Positions 1-13,079 of a DNA stretch of 64,000 bases are shown here, piece by piece. The notes beneath the pieces were generated by a model. It saw nothing but the letters and a program-made list of their open reading frames with translations. It had not been told where the DNA came from and ran no database searches. The position numbers were made by a program, and so were the translations under genes. The DNA comes from Stenopsyche tienmushanensis (Eukaryota; Arthropoda; Insecta; Trichoptera; Stenopsychidae). The DNA is taken from contig WACJ01000075.1 in NCBI GenBank assembly GCA_008973525.1, forward strand, positions 310,001 through 374,000, written 5' to 3'. Position 1 is the stretch's first letter; the number at the start of each line of letters is the position of its first letter.

Positions 1-217
1 GAGTTTAGAGCTTAATGAAACAGCTGATTGTACGTAGCTATATAATAAAAGACTTTTTACGTACAATATAATTTTGATCAATAGACGGGTGCCTTCTATG
101 GACACGTTGATAAGAAACCACGCAAATGAGTATGAACTTGCTTCAATAAGATTTTTTATTATTTTTTAATATTTTATTACATTTTATATTTCCATCCTAA
201 GGATCGCAAATATATAG

Positions 218-380
218 AGGAGAGTTTGTAATCGTTTTGTAGACATTCAGATATGGCATCCAATCGCGAGGCGCTCATTCCTCATATCAACGGTCTGAAA
301 AGCGGACCGATTGGACATACAAACATTGTGAGCCCCTCCGTCCTTTTTTTAAGGATTTTTGCGGCATTTTTTATGATATA
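218..380 (+). repeat. Dispersed repeat with hairpin, copy 1
   Basis: About 160 bp shared with 44893..45056 in the same orientation. The copies share the opening gagagtt.gtaatcgtt, the core atcgcgaggcgct and a short stem-loop at 291..309 (CGGTCTGAAAAGCGGACCG, one G:U-type mismatch). Neither terminal repeats nor a tail are seen, so the class is unknown. A SINE, part of an LTR or a MITE core are all possible. Confidence 0.6.
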
Positions 381-474
381 TTCGATTACAGAACGCAGCC
401 TCTAGATATATTCTATCGTATTTAATAGATTTCCAGGGGGAGGGCGATGGGCGGACGTTAGATACATGCCACGG

Positions 475-895
475 GCGCTTCATACCCTTGTTACGACTCT
501 GTCAATTTTAACCACTTTTGAATGATTTATATAACATATAGCATATCGTTGGAAAGAGAATAAACTAAAAAATATTTTAAAATCAAACTAAGTTCAAAAT
601 AATAATTGTAATTTTTTTGTTTAGAGAATTTAGAAGATGATATTTCTCATTCGTTCGTTCATTTTTTGTGACTTTGGAGCCTCAGAAATAATTTTCTTTA
701 AGCTAATTGCATAAAATAATAATGTATTTAGATCAAATATATATATATATATATATTGCTAAATACAAAAAAAGTTATTTTGTACTATTACAACCACATA
801 TAAAAAAGTTATGATGATTTAAAGGTGAATTTTTTTCAAAATGTTAAAAAAAATCGACAATTTGGTCCATGTGCAAAACACCTCGTATCGTTTAG
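475..895 (-). mobile_element. Partial, inverted copy of the 4930 foldback-type element
   Basis: Reads as the reverse complement of roughly 4930..5400. Shared blocks include the gcatatcgttggaaag block, the tctcattcgttcgttcattttt block and the outer end catgtgcaaaacacc. Relative to the full copy the subterminal ~70 bp next to the end are missing, and a (AT)n run has expanded at 737..756. No coding capacity. Confidence 0.65.
737..756. repeat. (AT)n microsatellite
   Basis: Ten AT units inside the partial element at 475..895. Absent from the corresponding position of the copy at 4930, so expanded after duplication. Confidence 0.8.
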
Positions 896-2588
896 GTGAT
901 TTTACTTTTATGTATTTATTTGACTTAACTTACGTTTAGACTTAATTATTACCGACCACTTTGTTGTTGTTTTCAGAGTATATTTATATTTTTAAAACAT
1001 GGTCGTTAATCATACTTTCTGTGGATTTAATCCTTGAATATTTAATTTAACAGCTAATAGATATCAAAACTTTGATAGTCCATGAATTATTTTGGAATAT
1101 AAAAAGATTTTTTAATATAAATTCGAATTTGAATCTCAACTAAGAGAAGAGACAATTTGAAAAACGAAGGAATAAAGCTCAAAAAGACAAAAAATCATTG
1201 ATAAAACTTTGTGCTCAAAACCTATATATATATATATAATATAGCTCAAGAAGAACAGTTATACATAATTTTCATATTAAATACAAATTTATTAAAAATA
1301 CAATGGTTATAAACATGCATATGATAAAAAGTGGTATTAGATGAAGCAATTAATTTGAATCGTATTAAACTGTCGGCTTAGGCTTTTATTTGGAATGTCC
1401 ACTACATCTACTAAGTTTCCATGTCCAATATTCACTTAAATAAACCTGAATATTGTACTTCTAAGCTGTCAAGCTTCCTGTGGGACGTGTGTCTGGAGCA
1501 CTGTGGAATTCGCTCCAATATAAATTTCTGCTATCTAATATTGCTACATAGAATTATATGCCTAAAATATTTATTTTTAAATGATTTGTTTGTAGGGAAA
1601 CATAGAATATGATTAACATGTTGACATATTTAAAGTTATTAAGAACTTGTTGTTGTTGTCATACTTATATGTTGATCATCAGAAATACAGCCTTAAACTT
1701 ACTAATTAAATGTGGTTGTGCGACCACATAACCGGTATAAGTCCCTGGCTCATGATTACAAGGAACTGGAAAATAGTTTCCCAACCGCTAAAGCTTAAAC
1801 GGATATACCTACGTTAAGCTAAAGGTCTCGATTTGAAGTCGTTTTATTCCGAGAAATAAATATAATCTATTATAGCATGACAATCGGAAATTAGTCCACT
1901 ATCAAATGCTAGCACAAAATTGATTTGAGAAATCTGAAAAGACCGGATTTGTTTACGGAATATAGTTTAAGCTCATCCGCTGTATATCAAATAATTGTTT
2001 CCCCTATATTGTATTACTGAATGTCAAATGGCATGCAATATTTCATTTTAGTATTTTTCCCATATTTGTGGCTCAGTGTATCTGACAACAAATGGCGAAA
2101 AATAAAATTGTTTTCCCTCAAAAGAAAATTGTCGGAAAACACATCGATCAGTTCGTGGTATGAGTCGATGAAGCGCAAGTACTTTTTTATTCGGCCATAT
2201 TTCAGTTTTAAATATCGACATAAACATTGTTTGAATTTTTATAATGGAAAAATGATGTAGTGTTATGACAAGATAATGACGAAATTTTATGGTGGCGTTG
2301 GCCATCAAGTGCCGAATGATGAGTTCGGACGAAGCATTCAGCAAGTTGTTACGGATGGAAACACGCTTTATCGAGCTCTTGCGCGAGGAACAGATTGCCA
2401 TCATAACAGCTTGAAATGAGCCACGAAAAGAATACGAGCTGAAATTTTGGAAGCGTTGATTATACACACACATGTAATGTTACAATTTAACTCGTTTATG
2501 ATGAGCAAAGTTAAACGCAATTACACTTATGGCTTAAATACGGACATTTCACGCTTATAACGAGCACGGAAAATTAAGATATCTCAAT
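896..2588. other. Unannotated AT-rich DNA
   Basis: No supported gene. An overlapping pair of open frames on opposite strands (2021..2260 plus, 2048..2473 minus) is within chance length. Around 2320..2460 the plus strand has locally codon-like sequence (METRFIELLREEQIAIITA), ending in stops, with no recognised family. Confidence 0.5.
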
Positions 2589-3105
2589 TGTAAAAAGTGT
2601 AGCGTTCGACGCTATTCTGGCTATCTTCGTCGCTGCGATTTGAAGGTCGCGTTTTTCGCATGCGAACCTGCTGTTGAGAGCATTGCGAGATCGATTGCGG
2701 CGTAATCCGTAATAATGGTCCCGACCCGCGAGTCAGCGGTGATGAACGACGGAACACACTTATGATTTAATTTGCTCGGTGATACAGGTCAAAACGAAAC
2801 AGGCGCTGCAGCTGACTAATAAAATGTCGAACAGTCGGCACAATGTAGTTATTCAATTAATCCACATTAGGAGAATCAACAGCAAGCAAATGAGGTCTTC
2901 TCGAGCTCTGTTTTCCGAAGAGGTCCTTCTCCGTCGAGGTCTGCTTGACGACTCTCTTGTACTAGGCGTATTTTCTTCCCGGCTTAATGTCTCCTGTTGC
3001 GTCGCAAAATCCTGGCGTTTGCTTTAGCAGTTATTTGTTTTGATATTTAAGCTTAATTACTCGATTTGATCACCACCGGATCCCTTTTTGAGAAACTACC
3101 GTTAT
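2589..3105 (+). mobile_element. Partial LTR-like repeat, copy 1
   Basis: Homologous to the reverse complement of 34095..35393. Shared blocks are ggctatcttcgtcgc, caatggtcccga.c(c/a).cgagtc, the Aataaaat(g/a)tcgaac polyadenylation-like block, and the end block tgatttgatca followed by ccctttttga. It starts TGTAAAAAG, compatible with an LTR 5' end. About 0.8 kb present in the other copy is missing here between about 2905 and 2915. The 82-residue frame at 2779..3027 lies within the repeat and is not taken as a gene. Confidence 0.6.
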
Positions 3106-3784
3106 TTTGAATTTTTTTGAATTTTTATGAAGTTAAATTTCAGCTTAAATTTAGAAAAATATACAGTAGTTATTTGAAGGATTCAAATATGCTCTCATAA
3201 AATTGTATGGAATATTAAATTGACAGCTGCCACTTTGAATGCATGTTCGGCGACATTGTAAAAGCAGAACATTTTGTATTGTTTGAGCTTAAAAGCTCAA
3301 AGTTCTAAACGAGATTAAAGGGTTTATTTGATGCATTGAATATCAAAGTCAAAGGGACATTGCATCTCAAAGCATTGCTTCAACTGTAATACTGCATATT
3401 GCATGAAGTATTTCGAACGATCTTTATCCATTGCTTTTATTCCATAAATGGGATTGATGTATTGTCATATTCTATGGTTCTCAAATAAATATTTCGATGA
3501 TGTTTGTTTTTAGTGTGCATTCGTTTTCGTTAACTTCCTCATCTTGAGTGTGATGTGTTTATTTAGAGATGTGGGTCAAGTCTGCGTTGAATATTTTTAC
3601 CGTGCCATTTGGGATAATCTTGACCTGGAGTGCTGGCGATTTCATAATCGCCCTTCCAACATGTGTTAAATTTTCTCAAGATCGCCACCCGCCGATGATA
3701 ATCTAATTTTTCGAAACATTTGGCAGAAGTTAATCGACCGAAAATAACAACGCACGGGGCAACGAACCTTAAACAATAAAGAAT

Positions 3785-4147
3785 CTATATGCTATGGGTT
3801 GGCAACGCTTTCTGGCACACCAGGATGTCTGCAAAGTTTAAATGGAATCCAACAACTCATTCCGCATCTTGCAGAAGCAGATCCTCGACTTTGGGCCGAA
3901 TTACAAGTGCAATTGTTTTTACATTAACAACAAGAAGGCAAACAAGGAACCGGAAGAGGAAATGTCTTTATCCTCGAACCCTTTGCAATTTGAATCTCAA
4001 GCGCTTCAGCCGACGAAAGTGGGATGTTACAGTACATTTTATGATCCGAGCTTTATTCAAATTCTAACGGTGGCTGTAAAGATTATGGCCTTGAATACAT
4101 TATGGACACGAAAAGGAAGGATTTTCAGCCATAAAAAAACTCCTTAA
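3785..4147 (+). pseudogene. Possible unidentified coding fossil
   Basis: A frame reading MGWQRFLAHQDVCKV, a TAA, then 101 codons from the ATG at 3842 (MESNNSFRILQKQ...) through a stretch containing GCYSTFYDPSFIQIL. Codon choice and GC are higher than in the flanks, and the frame stays open across the TAA in the same register, which suggests a decayed exon or processed copy. The length is within chance for this composition and I recognise no family. Two cysteines (KCNCFY) and the later GCY are the only motif-like residues. Treat as weak. Confidence 0.25.
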
Positions 4148-4929
4148 AAACTTACGAATTTCACAAAGATTTTCACGGGTATCACACATATTGTTGAAAA
4201 CTCCAAGTAAAAATTGAATTGTGTGAATTCTAACACAACGTCTGATTAGATCGCTATACAAATATTGCATTTTGATGCATCTGTCTCAATGAAGATATTA
4301 TCTACATAATATATAATGCACGGAGGATGTGTGTGATCATTTGGTTTGCGATAACATGTCAATATGCTAATTGCACAGATTGGATACTCAAAATGGTTTC
4401 AGGATATGAAGTATTCGTTAATATGGTTGCTATAATGTAATGCATAAATCCTGATTCAATTATTTGATTAAAAGTCACGTTGAAAACCGAAATCATGCAC
4501 GTGGAAACTGATGCAATTAATTGCGAAGCATTTCAAATTGCATCATGTAAATGCAAGCAAAATGATCCATGTAATATGTATCGGAATTATTGATTTTGAA
4601 ATGGTCCAAAAAATAATTAGTCAAATAGAAACTGTCGCCAAAGAGCTAAAACAATTAGTCAAGAAGCGCAAACAATGGTTCCACCAGCATCAGAATTAAT
4701 TACAAACTTGTATACGATTATTCAATATAGTTTCCTTTTTGGAATATAATTTTTTTTTAAGCCGTTGGTGTTTTATAAATTAAAATTAAAATGGTCCGAT
4801 GATTTTAAGAATCGATATAAGAGACCTTGTTGACGTTGCCAACTACGAACTTAATGTTTGAAACACTTAGCATTCATCACTTCTGATACATCTCATAAGC
4901 TTATCGACATATGTTAATATTATATATTG

Positions 4930-5683
4930 AGTGTTTTGCACATGGATCGACAAAAATATTTTGGAGATAAAGGAAATCTTTTGCTACGTTTCACACATAG
5001 TCCCTATGTCGTAAGTGTCAGAGTTATAGAAAAACATTTTTTTAACATTTTAAAAAAATACCTAAAATTTCATCTTTAAATCGTTATTTCATCTGTGATC
5101 GTAATAGTACGAAATAACTGTTTATGTATTATGCAATATATTTTTGATCTAAATAAATAATTATTTTATGCAATTGGTGTAAAGAAAATTATTTCTGAGC
5201 TTCCAAAGTCATAAAAAATGTGCGAACGAATGAGAAATATCAACTTTTAAATTCTCTAAATAAAAAACTAACAACTATTTTGAACTTAGTTTGGTTTTAA
5301 AAAGTTTTCTATATTATACCCTTTCCAACGATATGCTACATGTCACACAAATCATTCAATAAGTTGTTGAATTTGAAGAGTTACCAGTTTGTTAGGGTCA
5401 CGGTAAAGAAAATACTTTTTAAGTTTAAGATGTTTCTATCGAATTTATTTACGAAGTTTGTTCAAATTCGCCACCTCTGCTTCGTATGAAGTAGCATTTC
5501 TTCTTTCATTTTTGCAAAGGCGACGATTATTCTTTCAATTAGGATATACCTCTGTCGTGTAAATTTTTCACCTATTTCGACAACCCTGACAGTTAGAACG
5601 TACAGCCTATGTGTGAAATGTAGCAAATGATCCCTTAAACCCCCAAAATAATGTTGTCATTCCATGTGTAAAACATCCTGTAT
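4930..5683. mobile_element. Non-autonomous DNA element with ~100-bp terminal inverted repeats
   Basis: The left end (4930..5030) and the reverse complement of the right end (5583..5683) align along about 100 bp: gtgttttgcacatgg against atgttttacacatgg, then tttgctac(g/a)tttcacacatag, then gtgtcag against ctgtcag. The ends lie in TATA-rich flanks and the right end has the frequent arthropod terminus caggatgtttt. The interior has no open frame of note. A partial inverted copy lies at 475..895 and a stray terminus at 62400. The superfamily is not assignable by eye. Confidence 0.7.
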
Positions 5684-6024
5684 AAGTAGATAAATAATAC
5701 ATAGAATTCGAATAATATAGATTGGCTTGCAAGATTTTTAAAATTACGTCAAATATTTTAGTATAGTGCTTATAATTGCAACATGGGTGTTTATTATGAT
5801 AGTTCAGATTTTAAGCCCAAATTTTGAAAAGAAAATTTACCGTACTTATTTGGGAGATATTATTCACCAATATTATAGTTTCTATTCTACCTAAAAAAAA
5901 TCTATTTAATCACCTAAATCCTACACCGAATATGTTGGTAATGCCATAAATACGTGTCGTTTTTCTACTTTTGTTTAAAAAAGTTATAGTTGTACAGAAA
6001 ATTGTTGCAGAAAAAACCCTCAAA

Positions 6025-6480
6025 ATGGAAACAAATCCAACTCATATACGATATTTATTCTCTTTTCATTCAAAAAATGCCATTTTTCTTCTATTGTCCA
6101 TAAATGTAATGTGTATGGAGATGACTGTTGCCAAACGAATATGCAGAAAGTGGTTTGCCAGATTTCGATCGGACAACTTTGCCGGATAAATCAGGCCATG
6201 AGAGGCTTAAAACACTGAGTAAAACAATGGTTCTACTGACATTTGATGAGTACAAATCCAGGTCTTTCCATTGATGGATAGCTGAGTGACTTGGATCAAT
6301 TCAATCATTTGTTGGCGATTAAAATCGTCCAGAACTCATCAACAGGTATAACCTCATCCTGGATCATGACAATGCGAGACCCCATACAGGGATAAATAAC
6401 ATTTAAAAAAATAAAGGCTTTAAATGAGTTACGATTGCATCCAACTTATTGCGTTTGTACCAATTTTTAACACTAACGAT
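6025..6480 (+). pseudogene. Mariner-type transposase fossil
   Basis: The frame from ATG 6025 reads THIRYLF early and ends AKRICRKWFARFRSDNFAG, the classic end of the mariner helix-turn-helix DNA-binding region, before a stop at 6187. After a frameshift DKSGHERLKTLSK follows, and farther on RPELINRYNLILDHDNARPH, which contains the second catalytic aspartate motif of the D,D34D family (HDNARPH; Asp codon 6368..6370). The first catalytic Asp block is deleted between the two parts. Several frameshifts and stops make it inactive. Known of the family: cut-and-paste transposition into TA. Confidence 0.8.
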
Positions 6481-9400
6481 AGTACTAAAAGAGAAATATG
6501 CAATATGGCACTATTTCCAAAACAAACTATGTTCATATGTATTGTTTAATAATTAATATTTATTAATCTATAGTCCTGAACCATCCTTGGATATATTATA
6601 CGTATCCACATATATTGCGCCTATTTTCGGAATATTTGGGTTTAATAAGGATTCTTAAGAAATAAGGTTTCTTATATTGAAATTATTGAATAAATTTTAA
6701 GGGAGGATTTTTAAAAATATATAACATTAAATAATATTTAATAAATAGCTTGAATTTTGGTGGTTTCATGTAGTGGAGAATATTTTGTAATATAAACTAT
6801 TAGCACTGGCACTTCATGAACTAGGCTTCACGTGCCCTAGGGGTTCTTAGGCTCTCAGGGGTTCCACATATTGTTCTGTAAATTATATGACACTCAGTTA
6901 CTCCTGTATGCTATTAAATTAAATTATTTATTATATCCAAGGAATAAAATATACCTTTGAATTGTTTAGATTCTGATTGGGAAGAAATGAAATATCCTAA
7001 ATTATTCCATCTATATTTAGCAAGAAAATTGTAAAAAGTCATTGGAAGTATTTAAAATATGTGTGGTAACAAAAAAATATACTTATTCAACGGGAAATAT
7101 TTAAAATATGTCATAGGCAGGATAAAAAAAATTAAAGCTTCCTTAAGAATTTCAGTGGAATTGTCCATTTTTAATAGTTCAAGTGCATTTTCGTCAGTTA
7201 AATTAATGAAGAATTTAGAGTCTTTATGAATTTTCGCTTATCAAACTATAACGGCAAGAGAAATCTGTGCATGAATTATGATCTCATTCACTTCGTTTAT
7301 CGAATATTTCACACTTTGTTTACAATTTGGTTATGTTCTTGCGATAATATTTATTGCGAAATATTCACGAAATGTATATAGTCAATCAAATTTACGATTA
7401 CAACTAGAAGCATATTATTTTCAAATAAAAAAAATGTCAAAGAAGGCATTATTCCAATATTATAAGCCTGTATTTGTTTGGCTTTTGTAACGCCACGTGT
7501 GGTTTTGATACAAATTTAGCATACACATTTTCAGCACAATCTATAGAATAATAAACTGAAGCATAGTAAAGTTTAATTAATCATTTCATGCAAATAAAGC
7601 CCTGGTTTGTGAAAAGCCGATATGTTGGAGTGACGGTTAATAATTGAAGGAAACGTCTGCAGAATTGGGTCGCGGATGTCCCCTGACAAAAGTGGAACTG
7701 ATTTTATCATTGCGGTCGAAATCCGGTGATTGGGGAAATGACGACGTCCAGATTTGTGATCCCCATTTCCAGACGAGAGTCTATTGTTCCCCAGGGACGG
7801 CAAACAATTTTTGAACAAATATTTTTCCGAAAAAAAAATCTATTCCCAATAGAGGACGTCTTACATTATTAAGATACTTTTTTCGACCCCGCTGTAATAA
7901 TATAATACGAGCACGTTTCGTTTTTTTTTTGTTCCTGTAATTTATTAATAAATACCGCAGATGATTATACCCACTGCTGTATTATGACTGTGAAAGCATT
8001 AATTATTCAAAACGTCCGATCATTAACTTTAATTTTAAGAACCATCAAATGAGGGAGTAATAAACGCGTTTCAAATTATTTGGCACAATATAAATAGCAC
8101 TCTGTTATAGTACATTGGATATAATCATTGAAATAGTATTACTCTAATACTAAGCTATATTTACAGAATAATCGATTTTCTGCTTCTATAGTTTGAATGC
8201 ATTCGATTTAACAGTAATTTGATTTGAACGTGAGTCCGTTTCTCTGGAAAATTTACTTCCAGAGTTATTAATAGAAACACGCATGATAAATCCAGGATAT
8301 TAATTCGGAAAATTTCAAACTTAGAACAATAGTTAATAATGTATTGAAATGAGTTATTGTCGTCCGGCATAAATCTTGATTGTATATTAAGAACCGGAAG
8401 GCATGAATAATCCGTTTCGTGTGGTGTAATCAGCAATTCAAATTCGAGAGATTATCTATAAACAGGGATAATCTTTGGGGTGGTTTTAAATGGAAAAAAA
8501 CAACGTGACGAAGCATTCATTGTTTGCGAACATTTCTATTTGTGTGACTATCGAAGTGTAAAGTACTCGTTATTTTGACATCGTATTCGACGGGGCGGAA
8601 AATTTAGATTCGTAATAAATATTGTCGGGTAACAAAGAAAAAAAGCAAATTCTAATTTTCTCTATGTTATAAATATTATAAAGTTTCATATTTCGTGTAT
8701 AGCAAACGTTTATTATTTTTCAGCTTAGTAGTTTTTAGCCGGTTTAAATATTTTACGATGGTAAATGTATCAAATAATATTAAAAAATCATAGAATATTT
8801 ACGTAGGCGATCATTTGGGGGTAATTTCCCCATTATTTTTCAAATATTCTTAAACTAGAATAATACTAATTAAATATACAATTAATTGGCGAATTTATTT
8901 ACGAATTATTCATTCATATGTTGTCCTCTCCTACTTTGTTAAAAATCAGTCATCAATTATTGCTTGCCCAAAATAAAAGCAAACTCTAAGGGATGATATA
9001 TGCTTCTTTCTTGGCGTCGATCTTAAATAATTTTTTTTACTAGCTTTAATTTGCTGTAGTTTTTCTTGGCTGTAGTCACTCTTGTTGACTTGGTCAAGAA
9101 TATTTTTTAAGTAAAATATTTATAGTAACTCCTATTTGTTAAGCTTTTAGTACATCCAAGCGGCACTCAAAATTTGTTTCATTATCAGTTTTTATTTATT
9201 TATTTATTAAATGTATCAGTAGTTTAAGTAAGTTATGATGCTTGTACCAGGTTTTAATGATATTTAGTTGATCGAGCGTTCCCACGGAAATAAATTGAAA
9301 ATAGGGATAACGACATTGAGGCTGCCGTTCATTAATACATTTTCATTTATTTAAAAATCAATTTTGAATTTAAGTTGAATTTGAATCTACGCTCTTTATT

Positions 9401-9550
9401 TTTACGATATTAATGATTTTTTAAAAATTAGTTTAGGGTGGTTATTATTCAGTTTTATTTTGCACATTAACTCACTCTTCCCGCAGGACTGATTCACTTG
9501 CTTAATCTGTATGGTAGGATGATCGCGTATTTGCGAGCGAATTTCAGTGA
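6481..9550. other. Unannotated AT-rich DNA
   Basis: No gene, terminal repeat or recognisable transposon domain seen. The only compositional bump is 7600..7810, of higher GC, where an 81-codon minus frame looks incidental. Confidence 0.5.
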
Positions 9551-9564
9551 TTCAGAAATAGTAC

Positions 9565-10019
9565 TGTAGCGTGGGGGATTTACCATCCCCATGAAATAGC
9601 GCTATTAGTCTGAGCAGATTTAATTTGCCAGATTAACAGCGACATCTTTTGTCTCTCTTCAGGCGCAATGTATTATTCAAACAGCGCCATCTCTTGTGGC
9701 CCTGCGGAGACATTGCACCTGCATACCGACCGGTCGCTTCTTGCGCGTGCGCCGTTGCCGGTTGGGGAGTAACGCGCGGGAGGTGGTAATCGGGAGAGTC
9801 GTTGGAAGTCGTCCTTCCTGCAGCAAAATCCCTCTCGCTCTCTCTCGTGTGGAATAAATAGTTATTTAAAGAAGAGTTTATTTAGTCTTTTTATTCGACG
9901 CTCGTCTATTCCCATCCATTTGTCCTACAACATCATGGTCCGATAGAAGAACGGACCCGTGCGCTAGTGTGGCCATTCTGACGAGCACGTGGGGGCGGGA
10001 AGTCATCCGGGACGTTACA
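9565..10019 (+). mobile_element. Solo LTR, copy 1 (nested insertion)
   Basis: A 455-bp sequence starting TGTAGCGTGGG and ending ACGTTACA. It matches 38052..38508 along its length, with AATAAA in the middle as expected for the R region of an LTR. It is flanked by GTAC (9561..9564) and GTAT (10020..10023), a 4-bp duplication with one change. About 25 bp near the 3' end are deleted relative to copy 2. The sequence on both sides of it matches a different repeat (see 42615), so the LTR jumped into that older element. No internal retrotransposon region is attached. Confidence 0.8.
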
Positions 10020-10023
10020 GTAT

Positions 10024-10290
10024 TCTAGTACGTTGAGCTCGGAGAGAGACGGATAAAACTTAGCGCAGTTCAGTAACTATATATGTGAGACAGAGACGGA
10101 GAGCTTCCTGCGTATATCGCACGATTGTATAGATCTTTAACCCAAATTCATTGACTAATAATGATATATGAATGATATAATGAATTGATTTCGAATATAT
10201 TTTTTATGTTTACTTGAAGAAATGACCAAATATTTTGTGTTATCGACAGTGTTTATTTATTTAACTCGTTCGTCGCTGCGTCCACCAGAT
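10024..10290 (+). mobile_element. Fragment of dispersed element H, right of the nested LTR
   Basis: Matches 42665..42925: tgagctcggag, gcgcagttc, gagacagagacggagagcttcc, cgcacgattgtat, and tatcgacagtgtttatttattta. Its left continuation (ttcagaaatagta, 9551..9563) lies on the other side of the solo LTR. Similarity fades after about 10290. Confidence 0.65.
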
Positions 10291-13079
10291 ATGCACGTCT
10301 CCAAAGTCCGAGATCTGAGTCTCCAAAAATCGAATTTACGAACGTATTTCTATAACGACTTGCAAATATTAAATTTATGAACGTCTTTCTATAATGTCTT
10401 CCAGATGACAACTGTCTAAATGTCTTTGGAGATCTACCTCGAAACTTGCGTACCTACTCTTATCTATTCACACTTGCTTATCTTCACTCTATTTTTGTTT
10501 ATTTTATTTGCGTTTTATTCGTATTTGTCGTTCGTGTTTATGCCGTGCGTTATAATATCGCATCGCTATTCCTTGTGTTTGAAACATCACCGATTCACGT
10601 TGGGCAACGAGAGTGTTAAATATGAGCTTAATACGCGCTGCTGCGGTCCTAACAGATAAGTGGCAGGACAAGCAAATATAGCATCTAAGACTATGAAGAT
10701 TTTAAATTAGCTTCACTACTCAAAGGGTTAAAAAGGGGTGTGTTCTAGACCTTTTTTAGTGTACGCCTTACGTGAATAAATAACCATACTATGGTCGTTT
10801 TACTCCATAATAAAACTACGTGATCCAATAAAAACACGTAGATCATTAAAATAGTATTTTAGAGTAGAATTCCCCCGCGTCGTAGTGTTATTCAAAACAA
10901 GTTAATTTAATGTATTTGCCACGAAAATAAACATAATTGTATGTAAATTAATATGGAAATCTATAAGCTCTTATGAATGACTGTATATATACTTAAGTCG
11001 ATACGTTCGACTTTGACGAGCCGTTCCATTCATATTTATGATATAAACACTTTCATCCGAATGTTTCCTTTTTATATGCATAAATCAAACAAATAGGGGT
11101 GGCTACCCTCTTTATTGTTAACCTTGCGCGTCGCTATACTTTTTGCGCCATTATATGCAAAAATCGCATTCTATTCGAGCTCTTGTACGCTATGTGTTGA
11201 ATTATGCTCGCCGTTTCGCATTTCACAGAAAACATTGTTCTTTCGCATTTTCGCAAAATAAAATTTACAAAAACTTGGCAACTGCTTCATACAATTTCAC
11301 ATTTTATTATAATTATCCAGTGACTACAGCATCGGAATTCTCCGCTTTCAGACGATTTTAATGAGTCGCCTATTGTCTGTAGCTTTATTTTTGGGACCAA
11401 ATGTCGCCGAAATACATATGCTTTTCAAAAAATTATCGCGTACAGAATTGCGCTCGAAGTATATCGTTCGATAAACGGGATAGAATGGGAAAATTTCTAT
11501 TGATTGGATCATCGATAGTTTGCATGATCTCTCGAGCTGAAATAAAACGTATAAAGAAATACGATAGGTTGATATCAGTATGACATAAATAGCAAACGTG
11601 GGATGTATCTGAGGAAAATAAAATAAAGGATCTAGAATACGAGAAATTTGGAAATATATGAGACATTTCGCAATCGGGTTATATTGTTATTTGTATACGG
11701 TCTGGAAGACGAGAGCACATGTAATGAAAATATTTTCAACATTACATCTGACGAAATAACTTCAAAGATATGCAAACTCACTTTTGAATGCCTTAAAATA
11801 ATTGTTTTCGCAGGATTCAAAAGTCAATATTTACTGCTAAAAAAAGTTGATTGAATCGGTTTCGATGTGGATTTTTACATCGTTGTAAAATAGTAGTAGT
11901 TTTGCCATATATATTATAGTTTGGGCATGAAAGCACGCTCCATTCTTTGCGTGGTTTAAAATTTAAACATTGCGTGTTTAGAATTGAATAAACCACAAAT
12001 ACTACGATGTTTTAGCGTAAATATTTTACGTGTAAATCTCAATTATCGCCATAGTCCTGGAGCGTAAACACCATGCAATAATACTCCTGGTAAATTTCGT
12101 TGGGACTACGTGTGTGCATAAAGTTAAGGTCCTCAGTGCGTGATGCTGTAAAGATTTTCCGGATAAATATTTATGAAATGGCAGAAGTCGTCAAACTTTT
12201 TATTGGGATTGGTTTTGGTGGGTAATCTGGTGGTGCGTGACCGACGAAACTGAATTAATACTCTTATTTGTGGCTTTGGCGAAAGCTTATTTCGTGTCGG
12301 CAAACAATACGGTTACTAAATGATTTATTCAGTTCGGAAATTAACATTATCGTGACTTTGGGGAGGTTTTGTTTTTAGTTCCCATTATAAAATATTTCAT
12401 CAAGGAGAGTAAGCCATGGTTTCAATGGACAAACATTTTGAACGCGTTTATATATAACATGCTTTTGACCTCTAGGCGTGTTATTATTTACCTTAAAACA
12501 ATTTTATTTCCAAAAAGATTTAGATTTTCATTTACAAAGAATTCTTAGCAGCTTGAAGCTGCAAGTATTAAAATAAATTCAAATAGTTTGCAAAGATGTG
12601 ATGAGGTGAATGTATGATACATAGGCAAAAAAGGATTAAATCGGTATTAAATTTTAACGGATCTTAATATAATATTTATGGAAAAATATAAACGAAATAT
12701 GTTTTAGATAAATATTTTTGATATTGAAATTAATCAAAGTCAAACTCGGATATAACGAGTATAAAACATATTTATTATCAATACTGGTTACGACAGCCAT
12801 TCACACTTTATTTCATTGATTTTTATAGGTACGTATAAGTCAACCCAAAATGGTTTTCGTTTTATTGTTTTTCCAGGTATTGCTCCATCTGTATTCCATG
12901 TTTTTAGATCTATGCAGCATTATTTGAATGGGAAAAATTACAAAACAAACGATGAGGTTATAAATGGACTTTATATAAATATTTTCGTTCAAAGTCCGTG
13001 GTGTTTTATGACAGAATTATTAAAATGTTACTAGATAGGAGGAGAGATGTTACATCTAAACTTGGAAATTAGTTTATTA
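10291..13079. other. Unannotated DNA
   Basis: The frame at 10420..10659 is hydrophobic and AT-driven. A stretch near 10620..10680 (MSLIRAAAVLTDKWQDKQ) looks locally codon-like but is only 19 codons long. Nothing else supportable. Confidence 0.4.

Noticed and set aside
1223..1239. Short (TA)n run
   Set aside because: Too short and common in AT-rich DNA to list as a separate repeat.
2048..2473. 141-codon minus frame
   Set aside because: No recognisable domain, and the length is reachable by chance in this many codons of AT-rich sequence.
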